The position numbers and the translations under genes are program-made. Below the pieces are notes generated by a model. It had not been told where the DNA came from, did no database searches, and saw only the letters and a program-made list of their open reading frames with translations. From Diphasiastrum complanatum (taxonomy: Eukaryota; Streptophyta; Lycopodiopsida; Lycopodiales; Lycopodiaceae), in NCBI GenBank assembly GCA_029204225.1, contig MU831981.1:1-64000 (forward strand): 64,000 bases of DNA, given 5' to 3'. Shown piece after piece: positions 47,201-59,085 of the stretch. Numbering within the stretch: position 1 is the first letter of the stretch; the number at the start of each line of letters is the position of its first letter.

Positions 47201-50200
47201 GAGCAGGTAGCGTACATTCTGTGCTAGCATCCGGAATAGGTAATTCAGTTTCCTTGTTAGTTTCCTGAACAGGCTTCTGTGTGTCCTCATCACTATCTTG
47301 CTCAGATGTTTGAATTTCCTTGTCAGCTTCATGCACAGATATCAAAGTTTCCTTGCGCGACTCTTCATCCACCATTTCCACGAAAAAGTTTTCTGTTTCA
47401 CTACCGACGTTTTGTGATTCTGGAACCAGTGTTGTAGGTTCACCCGTGGACAATGTTTCACTAGAACATATCAGGTCATTTTCTAGCCTATGTACAGCTT
47501 CCTGGACCACTTCAACAACCTTAGTAGACTCACATGACGTATCTACTTCTGCTCTCAGATCTTCCTCCCCTATTCTAGGCTTTCCCTCAATCTGACCTTG
47601 TACTTGTTGCCCAACATCCATTATTTGTTGTTCAACATCCATGGTTTGAACAGTTTCTGCTTCTATCACTGGTGTAGAAGCCAAAGCAGGTCCCATCCCA
47701 GATGATTCTAAAAGAGCAACTGGGCAAGTAGCTGGAGCAAGTAGCAACAAAAAGCAATACTTCAGTACCCAGTTCAATGCCATCAAAGTGAACTTCCTAT
47801 GGAGATAGTCATTTGAAAATTTTTGCATTATTCGATTTAAAACTACATACACAATGAAAAAACACACACATTGTTGCTCACAAATGGCTGCTTCTGAGCA
47901 CAATGGATCTCTAACTGAGAAGGCCTCTTTTTGTTCTTGCTCATTTTCCATTGCCTTTGAATGAACAGCCTCTGAATCATGAGACTCAGCCTCAACAAGC
48001 TTAGGCAAAGCAATTGTTGTAGCTGCTGACACCTCTGCTCCTACGCTAACTTCATGTACTATGTCATTGTGTGGCGAATTTTCAATGCAAGATGCAGGAG
48101 AAATTTTTGCTCCACCAACACCAAAAACACGATGATAAAGCTCCCGAATTTCCTCATTCAGACCTGCGCTAACAGAATGAACATTAATGACAATCAAGCT
48201 ATCCAATGAGTCAGAAGACAGATTCAACATAACAGCTGAACTATCAAGTGCCAATAAGACAAGAAGTTGTGAAATAAAAGGAAAACTTGAATGGAATATT
48301 ATCAGCAATAAGGTTCTTTTTAAGGTGAAATTATAGGAAAAGAATCAATCCATCATCATTAACTAGCACGTTAAAATTTTAACCAGATTAATAACAACAA
48401 CAACCAGACCGCCTAAACAAAAGAGAATGATTTCCTACGATTTCTAACCCCTGTTCAGCATAAGTTTCCCAGTCTATCTCAGAAAATTTGATGCACACAC
48501 ATGCAAAAAAAGGCATCACCATACAATGTCCATAAACCACAGAATGTCATTTCGTACCAAAAGCTTTGGGAACATTTGGCTTCTAAGGTAAGGAGTGTTC
48601 AAAAAACTAATTCAACTATCCCAAATCCCAGATGCAGATTCAATTTGTTCTAGTTTACTTCATGTGTTCTTCTTTTACTTGTTTCATCTAACAATTTCAC
48701 GCATAGGTTTTGGAGACGTTTATATATGCTCCTACAGTTACCACATACTTGACATGTACTTTTATCTCTCTTGCCTTACCACATACTTGACATGTACTTT
48801 TATCTCTCTTGCCTTTTGGCATGAAAAAGACATTAATAGAGCTTTCTCTCTCTCTCTCTCTCTCACTCTCACAGTAGCTCTCATGGCGCGTTTCATGGCT
48901 CCACGTAAGCGTGGGGGAGGTAACTCCCCCCGCTCTCCACCTCATCCAGGAAGCAGCCCCAACGCGACCTCCAGCGTGGCTGATTCTAGCGTTTGCAGAC
49001 CTCCAGCTCCAGCGCTACCATCGGTGGCCTCCAGCGCATCTCCCATTGATGCCTCCAGCGCTGCCTCTATCTCCAATATTGTCATCACCTCCAGTGCACA
49101 TCACCTCCAACGATGCCCATCGTTGTTTTCAACACTGTCTCTGCCTCCAGCAATGCTCCTACCTCCAGCGATGTCTCTGCTTCCACCTCTGCCTCCAGCG
49201 ATGATGGAAATAGCTCAAACCCTGTTATGAACATCTCCAGTGCTGCTGGGAACGCCTCCAGTGCTGCTGCAATTGACTCCATCGCTGGGGGGACAGTCAG
49301 TGTTGTCCCTTCCGATCCTTCGTCGTCTGCTGCCTACCTATCTTGCTCTACCAAAAATGCCCCTTAGGGAGACGACATCTACACGCCAAGGAAAGCATTT
49401 GAGGGGTACCTAAAAGCAGAAGGTGGATGCGCTACGATCCGAAATACAACAGCTTAAGCTGACTATGTCCACTTTGCTCCAAGACAATATGGCTCTCAAA
49501 CAGAAAATCCAGACATTGTAAGGAACGCCATCCCCAATGACAAGTAAAATCGATGAGCTAGAACGTCACCTGAGTGAACATAAGGAGGCTACAAAAACTT
49601 GGGCTTCCTTATTTCATAAAGAAGAAGGTAATACCGCCCATATGTCTACTGTTATCTCAGCTACCATCTCTGAAGAAAAATTATGCGATTCCAAAGCTCT
49701 CTATGTTCGAGTTCGAGGTGTTCTCGACACTCAAGATGCCGTGAAAGAAGCAAAATCCTTCTTAGATACTACTTTGAGTTTCAATACAAATGGATTGGAT
49801 AATGCTTGGCGTACCGAAAAAGACAATCAACTCTCATTATTCGCTTCAAAACAAAAGAAAAAAGAACCAGTCTAAATTAAAAGGCACACAGATTTTCTTG
49901 GATGAGGATCTTACTTTTATCCAGGTTGAGGAACGCAAGAAAATCTTTCAGGAGGCTAAAGCGTCGGGACACTTTGCTATTTATCGGGATGGTCAGGTTC
50001 GATATGTGGATCGTGGTCCATCTACCTCTAATGCCTAGGAAGTTGGGGCTCTCAGGCATAGGAGCAGCCTGAGACCCCATCCACATCACCCACATCATCT
50101 ACGTATTGGTCTATGGAATTGTAACGGCATCCATTCTTCAGCAGTTGCAGGAGATTTAGAAGACTTCATAACACAGGGGGACATCCATCTTTTCACTGAG

Positions 50201-51663
50201 ACTCATGAGAGTCAGTTTCAAGGGCTACCAGAGTTTCATGGATTCAGATGGTTTTCGGGAGACTAGATCTGTAGGGGGCAAAGGTTTTGGTGGAGTTGCA
50301 TGCTTATACAGGGACTCATTACAGCCTATCATTGATTTGGTTCGACAGGATGAGCATGCATGCAACATGTGGCTTCGATTTCTTGGCCGTAGTATTGGGC
50401 TTGATAGGGATTTGCAGTTTGCTATTTTCCACCGGAGTCTTCAACTTTTGCTGATAGTACGGGTCCCCCTTATGCTGATCTCTCATAAGATATTTTTCTT
50501 TATGCAAAGCGTGGTTATATACTTCTAGCGGGTGACTTCAACGCCAGGACCTCCTCTAGACAGTCAGAGTTTCATACGATCACTGATGATCCCTTGAGGA
50601 TACATGCCACGGATAGTACGGATATGGGGATTGATAGGACATTTGCTGATGATGGTGGCCCGGTCTCTACATATGGTGAGCACTTTCTTTTACTAGGTGA
50701 GGCCCATGAGCTTGTCATTTCTATGGCAGGGGCCTTTGGGGGTCAAACCGGACTTTTATCGCTCCAGTTTCCTAGAGCTAGACAGTGCTGGGGTCCCAGT
50801 TTTGACTCGTTACCTGGATAGTGGACTTTCACATTGCCTCCGATTTACACTGGGACAATTCCGAGTTTCCTCACACCAGCTATATGTGGAGACAGGGTGT
50901 TTCCAAGGGAATCCCTCACATGAGTAGACTTTGTCAAATGTGCACATTAGGGGAGGTGGAGTCAGAGGAGCATTTTCTTTTTAGATGCCCCATCTATTAT
51001 GAGATCCGTGGACATTATCACTGTCTTTTCCGAGATTCTCCAATTACATTGCGCTCACTCATTTCATATGTTGATCCTCGATGTGTTGCATTGATGCTGC
51101 GTGAGATGTTTCTCTTCCGTAGAGATATTTGTCAGAGAGATCGTGATGGATACCATGACTCCCAGCAGACCCAGATTACCTCCTTTTTCTCTAGGAGACA
51201 TTCCAGAGCATTGGAGGATGAGTCAGATATCTTATCTCGGGATGTTCACCGTGATCGCCAACAACGTACTGTTTCCAGACCATACACTATGGCTACACAA
51301 AGTCTTTGCCTATCTAGAGCTCACATACGCCAGCCCTCCTCGTCAGTTCATGCATCTTCATCATCATCATCATCTTCTTTCTTTGCTTTTTTCAGTAGTG
51401 GTCTTGCGGTGACATGATACGGCCTATCCTACAGCTCAGATGGTTACTGTATAGCATTAGATATATGATTCCCGTTGTACCATATCTCAGACTTTCATGT
51501 CTTGAGGGTAGATGAGATACTTTAGTTGTTTATTCTTGTTAGGTTAATATCTAGTTGTTGTTGTTTGATTATGGAGACATTTATATGCTCCTTTTAGTAT
51601 CTATCACACTTGAGATGTACTTACTTTGTCTTATATGCCTTTTGGCATTGAAAGACATTAATA

Positions 51664-51719
<56 letters not shown>

Positions 51720-54700
51720 CCCTTAGCCCATCCTTCCATCGCCCATCCTCTCTCAATGGCTCAGAAAAAGAGATTCTATAAAGTCCTTAACCAAGAATCC
51801 TATTCTAAGCATGCCAATAACAAGCAACACAAGGGAAACGGATGGTGGACAAACCAACCCAACCAATCCTAGATCGAACGGATCTAGCCTCCAAGCTAAG
51901 GATCAATCTCATTGAGGAATGAGGCATCACACTAGCAGCATACGGCTACCAGTCTCACAATCAAGGATACACTGTGAGAGCCCAATAGGTATACTTATAC
52001 CCTCCAAGGCCCATGCACCACTAGTAGTGCACTGTGACACCTCACTGGACACCTCTGCAACCTATCTGGGCCACGTCATCCAGTTCCCCAATGACTCACT
52101 GATAGACCCATACAAATCCACCCCATCATGAGTTTAGGCCTACAAGCATTAATTATGACCTTATACACATAAGGGCCCCAATTCCCTTATAGTCACAATT
52201 AAATTATGGGTTATCATGTAGGAAATCCGCTACCTTCTGAAACCTGATCGTACGAGTCTCTACCGAAATGAGTGATATAGGTTCAAAGCTATACATAAGT
52301 ACGCATGGACTATAACCGGTAGCCAAATGCTATAACTCAATCTCCATCAAGGATAACTTCCTATCCAAGGAGATTGCTATCAAAATATAAATACATATTT
52401 CATCTGATCTTCTGATCACGTAGGTAATCCTTCTCTTAAACGATCAAGTATAACTAGAATCTGAACTATGATTCTCAATCATAATTCTTCGGATTCTTGT
52501 CCCGTGATACCCTAGCATAGGCAACTCAACCAAGGTCATATACTCTTCCCAATGAGATTGCCACTGGAAAAATATGCTCGAAGCATTTTCTCCCTCACCT
52601 AATTTGTTCTTTTCGCCTGACCAATGGTCAGAAGAACTTAAGCTTAGAGTCGTTTCTTGTTTAGCAAATACGGCCGACCAAAAGTGACCAGTAAACCTTG
52701 GATCGCGATCGTTCATATTGTCACTTGGTAATTCGTAAAGTCTAAACAAACGCTCTACAATTACTTGAGCAAATCAGATGCTTTCATGGTAGTCCTTACC
52801 ATCACAATTCTTAGAAGACACATTAAGTCCAACTCACTTACGATGCCTATATAAGGTTTGTAATCCAAAAAACGCCCTTACTTTAGCCATGGCACAAAGT
52901 GTCATTCCAAAGCTAGGATCCCATCTAGAATACGTCCAGATTCAATTATTCTTAAGTTCTTATCTAGAATAACTCAAGATTCACCGGAACCTCATTACGT
53001 GGAGTTCTGACTTTTGGCAACCAACAACTATCCAACTCTCCTGAGTCTTCCAGGATAGCATTCTATCCTTTCCAATCGAGAAAAGATAAGGCCAAAAGTT
53101 CTCGTGTATTCTATGCACATAAACCTTTAAATGAAATCAAACTTGACCCATAAAGGTTGCGACTTGTAAGCAATACATTTCAACAATAATATCCATAAGA
53201 AAGATTATTTTGTTGATTCAAACAACTAACTCAGAAGTAGCGCTCCTGACTCGGTTAGTTGTATCAGATTTAAAAAATATTTAAATGTGTAGGTGTGGTA
53301 CCAAAACACCACATTTAATTTGATTCTAAATCAATTCTAGGTCAATAAGCAATTCTTAATGAGAAATTACTATGACCTAGCGAGAAATTGTCTCTACACA
53401 ATTTCTCATCATGCCTATGTTTTAACAACTAGTTTGTGCATGCAAATAAACTTAGTTCAAGGAATCCTTTGTAGATCCACAAGATTAAAAGTTTGTACAA
53501 AAGGTTTATGATCATAGGATATCTCTAATGATATCACCTGATCTGTACACAATGCTTTCTTAACCAAGAATCCTGTAACTTGATTATCCTCTAAGAGAGA
53601 ATATTTCTCAAAGAGTGCTATTCCACAACCGAAATCTCAACTGGAGATTATCTCAAAAGAATATATTGTTAGCATGAATTTCCTTCCTTGCATCAACCCA
53701 CGGATCTCGGTCCTCACTAAGATCAAGTTGATTACCACCAACAAGGAACAGGTTTCAAAAAACCACCATCTTGCAATAGAATTTCTTAGTTCTGACACAA
53801 ATCAATCGGACTTGTAATTAGCCACTCTTCTACTACAAGAGTGTTTTCTAATTTCCTAATTCTTATATGTTCAAACCAGATATCAAAATATTCTATCGTT
53901 TCTAATTCTTGAAATAGGTCTGTCATCTATTCATATGGCTGATTCCTCCTGGAATCTATGATAGATGTTTCTCCTCGATAACACTCTTTTCTTCCTACTT
54001 CTCCCCCTTTTTAACAGGAAACAACACGAGTTTCCAAGGGGTGCATCTCAATCTAGATTTGCCTTAGGAGAAGTTTCAAAGAAGAGATCCGAGAAAATCT
54101 TGAAAGTCAAGAAAGGTGTTGCATCATCGTAACCAAATACTAATGACCCAACACATTTTCATGAACGACTTATCAAAAGATCTTCTTCGTTACCAACACT
54201 GAGAATTGACCTGTAAATCAAAAAAGGACTTTTTGAAGATTCATGTGAGGAAAACATTTAGAAAACGATTCCATTAACCATTACTGTGACATCGTCCAAG
54301 GTCAACGGGTAATAAAAATTACCTTCCAAGGAATCACAAGAAAACGGGTTAATTAATGTTTAAGAAATTCACCAATATATCTTTTGTAAAGAAATAGCTT
54401 GTCGGGTTTCCGGTTTTGTAAATTTGAGATATCAATAAGGGGTCATGACCGATATCTCAAATTTCCGGACAAAACACCCGTTTTATGACCCATAGTATTT
54501 GGCATCAATTAGATTTACGGCCTTACTACGGTCAACTGATCCAATTATTTTTAGATTTTCAATTTGGAATTTGCATCCCATAAATCGATTGAGATTAAAA
54601 CCACCGGTACCATTGAAGTTCTCAGGAATTTCACATTCCAACTTCAGTGTACCAATTCCAACTCACTGAGGAATGAGTGGGAATAAACTCATGATTTTTA

Positions 54701-55730
54701 TTGGCTTCACTTATTTTTACTTTCATAGCGAGTAGGTATGCCTCAGCTTCAACCATATCAAAAAACAGCTTTTTTCGTTTATTTTTAGTCTTTTCCATCT
54801 TAGGCTTCAGGGCCGTTTGGCCGTGCGACTTTTTCGCGAGGCAATCATGGTGCTATCATAGGCCTTGGCCACACGGATAGCATCTTCCAAAAATTGGAGG
54901 ATATTCCGTTTGGACTCCTTTTGATAATCAGCTGGCAATCCAAGAACGAACTACCATTGCCACTGCACCAACTTCCTATCAAAAAGCAATATCTTGGCCA
55001 AAAAAAATCCAAAAACTTCTGGACGTAAGTGTCAAATTCTCGGTTGCCCATTTTGCAATTAATGAAGCGAATTTTCAATCAAAATCCTCAATTGTGACTA
55101 AAGCCTTACAGAATTCCACCAGGAATCAGTCACTGGTTGCACACCACCACGAGGAGGCCTTGCCGTCAAGAAACAACAAAACTGACAATATCGCTTTTCT
55201 TCTGGGACGTTGCGTAAACTAAAATAGCTCGTCCAACGGTTTACCCAGTCTTATAACTTCCGGGCGTTTGAATTTTCTTTCACCGGAAAATTTTTTCGGT
55301 TTAGTAGCCCAAGTTGTTTGAATTAATGGCTTGTAATTAATTGAAGAGATTTTGCATTAGGCTTATACCAATGAATTCCGCAAATGGTGTTTAAGAAATA
55401 ACACTACCAAAAATGTTCACGCATCAAAATCTAATTCATGCAATTTTTTAAGCCATTACGATTCAATAATTTAACTTAACTGCATTTACTGATTCGTAGT
55501 CCATTATGACTATTAGAAGCCCATGGAATACTTGAAAAATGATAAAATGAAAAAACTTCCATAACACCTTCAATACCCCTCCCTCCCCCTTCTACCTAAC
55601 TTGGCCATCAAACTAATACCTTAACCAAAAAAACTAATGGTTGACTAAAAGTCATATCCCCCCCCTTTCTTTCCCCTCATAAACCATATCGGGGCCCGAG
55701 CAACAGGATCGCGACCCACTGCCAGCCCGA

Positions 55731-55780
<50 letters not shown>

Positions 55781-58700
55781 GGCCAAAAGGAGGGAGGTGG
55801 GCGCGCGTTTTTGCCCTTCCTTCTAACCCAGCTTCATGCAGGTATTAGGTGGCTGCAAGGCACTGTCAGGCGCAGATTTTGAGGCTCCTTTCTTCTTCGA
55901 AGTTTTTTTCTTTATGTAAGAAGCTTTAGCATAGAACCTTGTTGTTATGGAAGCATCAGGGGCACTTTTAGATCATCATTACCTTCCTAAAGCCTGAGCC
56001 CTGTTTTCTATAGTTCTAAAATGCATACTTTTCATGCAAAAATCACTTTCTACTGCTGTTTTTTGCAGTAAGAAATGCTTTAAGTCGTTTTTTAGTTTGC
56101 TTAATCTTCAATTTGTTTCCACAAATGCATAAGCAATCATTCATTTACAGTTTAGCATGCCTAGACTGCATTATGGCTGAGAAACAGGGTAGATGCTGCC
56201 CAATTTTTCTCTGAACTAAAAATTTGCAGGTTTGGCCATTCTTCACACAAAATAGGCTTCCAAATGACCCAAACCATCACAATAATGGCCTTACTGGCTC
56301 ATTAACCTGCAAACCACCATTAGTTTGCTGGAAAACGCAACAAAAACCTGCAACTCCATAAAGAATCGCCATGCAAAACCTGTAAATCATCCACCAACAC
56401 TCACAACAAGTGGTTAGTCCATTTTTGCATCTATTCTTGCCTTTCTCACCGATTTTAAAGCAAAACCGGTTCCACAAAAAGCAATAGACAGTATCCAAAG
56501 TCTCATAAACCACCGTTGCAAGAACAAGAAGCCATAAGAAAAAAAAAACCAGCATAGCCTCAAATTGAAACCGTTGCCATCATAAAAGTGCTCTTAATGA
56601 AGTGATTCAAGAAAACTAAAACTTACTTCCTTATACCAATTTGAAGTGCTTAAAAACCGAATCGATTGTATACCTGGTAGTGCACATACCACACAACCGA
56701 TTGCACCTCAAAAAAGTGATTCTCGGGAAGAAGGATTCAAATTTCCACCATTTGTTGCTTACTCCAAAGATTCCTCAAGAAATGTTGAGATTCCGTATCA
56801 AACAATGGAAAAATCCCCACACAATTCGAGATTCCTTCTTGAGCACAAATCAATGGCAAAACGTGCTTAGAACTGGCTCTGATACCAATATAAAGTCCTT
56901 AACCAAGAATCCTATTCTAAGCATGCCAATAACAAGCAACACAAGGGAAATGGATGGTGGACAAACCAACCCAACCAATCCTAGATCGAACGGATCTAGC
57001 CCCCAAGCTATGGATCAATCTCATTGAGGAATGAGGCATCACACCAGCAGCATACGGCTACCAGTCTCACAATCAAGGATACACTAGTGAGAGCCCAATA
57101 TACCCTCCAAGGCCCATGCACCACTAGTAGTGCACTAGTGAGAGCCCAATATAAGAAACACAAAAACAACAATTAACGCTAATGAGCAATCGAAGTGTAG
57201 TGGGCATGTCTCGGAATAGGCAGTGGTATCTCCCTCTGACAACTCCAAATATGCTCAGAAATACCACTGCTATGTCAAAAAAAGCCCAGAACTCTCCCAT
57301 AGAGAGCCATGACAGCCAGAATGATATCCGATGAAGTCTCTGAATGAGCAAGGAGCGTGGGACAGAATTGAAGGCTTTCTTGAAGTCTACAAAACAACAG
57401 TAAACATGTTCCTTCCTATAATTAGCTTCTTTGATAAGAGCTCGGAGGGTGAAGATATGATCAGAGGTGGAGTAATGAGCTCGGAGGGTGAAGATATGAT
57501 CAGAGGTAGAGTAATGAGCTCGGAGGGTGAAGATATGATCAAAGGTGGAGTAGTGAGGTCCCAATGCATGCAATCTCTTGGACTCTGCCTCTGTACTTAC
57601 TGCAGACTGAAGGATGGTGCCATATAACTTCATGAGAACATGCCCAATCATGATAGTGCGGTTGTTACCAGAGATCATGGGGTCGCCATTTTTATGGATA
57701 GGATGGATGATGTTGGTGCACCAAGAGGATGGGAAGCCCGCGACAACGGCGTGGTTAAGGAGAGTGGCTAGGGTGGGAGCAAGAGTGTCGGCAATGTGGA
57801 TCAGTAGCTCAGATTCAAGATCCTCAATGTCTCTGGTTCGGTGAGTTTTCAGTTTCTTAATGGCCGCAGGGACCAAATTAGGGGTAAAGAAGGTAAAGTC
57901 AGATGGTCGTGGAGAGATAGAGATAGGTGTGTCTGTGGGTATGGTATCTAGGCTAGCAGCGTAGTCGGTCCAAATACGGAGGTCGTCTAGGAGAGGGGGT
58001 GGGGCACGAGGGATAAACTCAGGCCAAAAGGCACCAGAGGAGGAGCTGAGAAGAATGTCCACAAGTCGTTCTCCTTCACAGTCATCATAGGCATATCTTT
58101 TACAACGGAGTGTTTGGTTATAAGATTGACGTGAGGAATGAAGGTGATGGGGGGAATGGAAACGAGCATGAGTGGCAGCTTGGTGAAGGGAGTGGCATTC
58201 CTCAACATACCATGGTAGATGGAAAGGGTGAGATGAATGACGTGGTTTGTTGTTATGAGGTTTAGATGGGAAGGCCAGGGAGGCAGCAGTATGAAGAGAG
58301 GTGGTGAGAAAGGCAGCTTGAAATTCCAGTGGACTGTTATGGGGAAAAGAGTGGAGTAATGAGGCAAGGGACTCTTCGTAGGGTGGTGCATAAAGGGAGT
58401 GGAATGTGTATCTAGGTGCACGAGGTAACGTGGAGTGGGATGGGGGTTGAGGGGGCGGGAGGTGGCCAATAGCGAAGGAAAGAAACAAATGATCAGAGAG
58501 ACTAGTGGGGGAAATATGAAAACTGTTAATGAGGGGAAGAGGGCATGAACTCGAAGCTGGCCCGTGGTATCGTGAAACTCAATCCTGGCATTAAAATTCC
58601 CTATGAAGAAAATATGCCCCCGCTTTGTGAACGAGATGATATCCAATGAGAGATCCAGGTAATGTGATCCGATACCCTTAGCAAAAGAGGAAGAATCTGG

Positions 58701-59048
58701 AGGAAAATAGCATCCAGCAATGAAGATGTCCCTGTCCAAGCCGATATCCTGTCCAGTAATACGAATCCAGATGTAACGTGCATGCTCATCATGCCTGATA
58801 AACTCAATCATCTGATGAAGGGACTCTTTGTAGAGACAAGCCACCCCTCGAAAACCTCGGCCACTAGCTGATCTAGTCTCAGATCTGCAGTAGAACGAGG
58901 TGGGGGGGGCTTCTTTTGGGAGCCATTGCTGGCTGAAAAGCCGGGGGTCGAGCGAGGGAGGTGGGGTGGGCGAAGGACTAGGAGGGCGCTGCCATCGCTA
59001 GGAGGGCTGCCATCGCTGGAGAGAGGGCTGCCATCACTAGGCCATCGC

Positions 59049-59085
<37 letters not shown>

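Larger units (their letters stand above)
48866..51720 (+). mobile_element. LINE 1 with ORF1, endonuclease and C-terminal knuckle; RT deleted
   Basis: A non-LTR retrotransposon in the RAD21 intron, antisense to the gene. Order: S/A/P-rich ORF1 start (ATG at 48883), coiled coil, ORF1 end, AP endonuclease, C-terminal cysteine region, then a 3' UTR and a CT tract at 51667-51717. The reverse transcriptase that should lie between endonuclease and cysteine region is absent, so it is an internally deleted copy. Confidence 0.85.
51777..57139 (-). mobile_element. Ty3/gypsy element F2 (minus strand) in RAD21 intron
   Basis: Same family and order as F1. 5' LTR remnant at 57139-56888, primer site 56887-56875, leader, gag (about 55.36-54.75 kb), long non-coding middle, integrase (about 52.8-52.22 kb), 3' LTR (52220-51777). 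The LTR copies match from tataaagtccttaaccaag to ccaccactagtag (reverse strand of the element). Integrase joins LTR sequence directly at about 52220, so the integrase C-terminus and purine tract have been deleted. Confidence 0.85.
57150..59083 (-). mobile_element. LINE 2 (minus strand, same strand as RAD21)
   Basis: Its 5' end lies just after a CT tract (59083-59051 on the minus strand). ORF1 is nearly all lost. Endonuclease, a partial RT and then directly the C-terminal region follow. It is the same family as LINE 1 (both read GRYHCLFRD or GHYHCLFRD at the end, and MACLYKESL versus VACLYRDSL in the endonuclease). Confidence 0.85.

Noticed and set aside
46794-48308. A single 504-codon intronless gene
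   Set aside because: It is two RAD21 exons read through a 150-nt in-frame intron, plus non-coding ends beyond the acceptor at 48164 and the donor at 46898.
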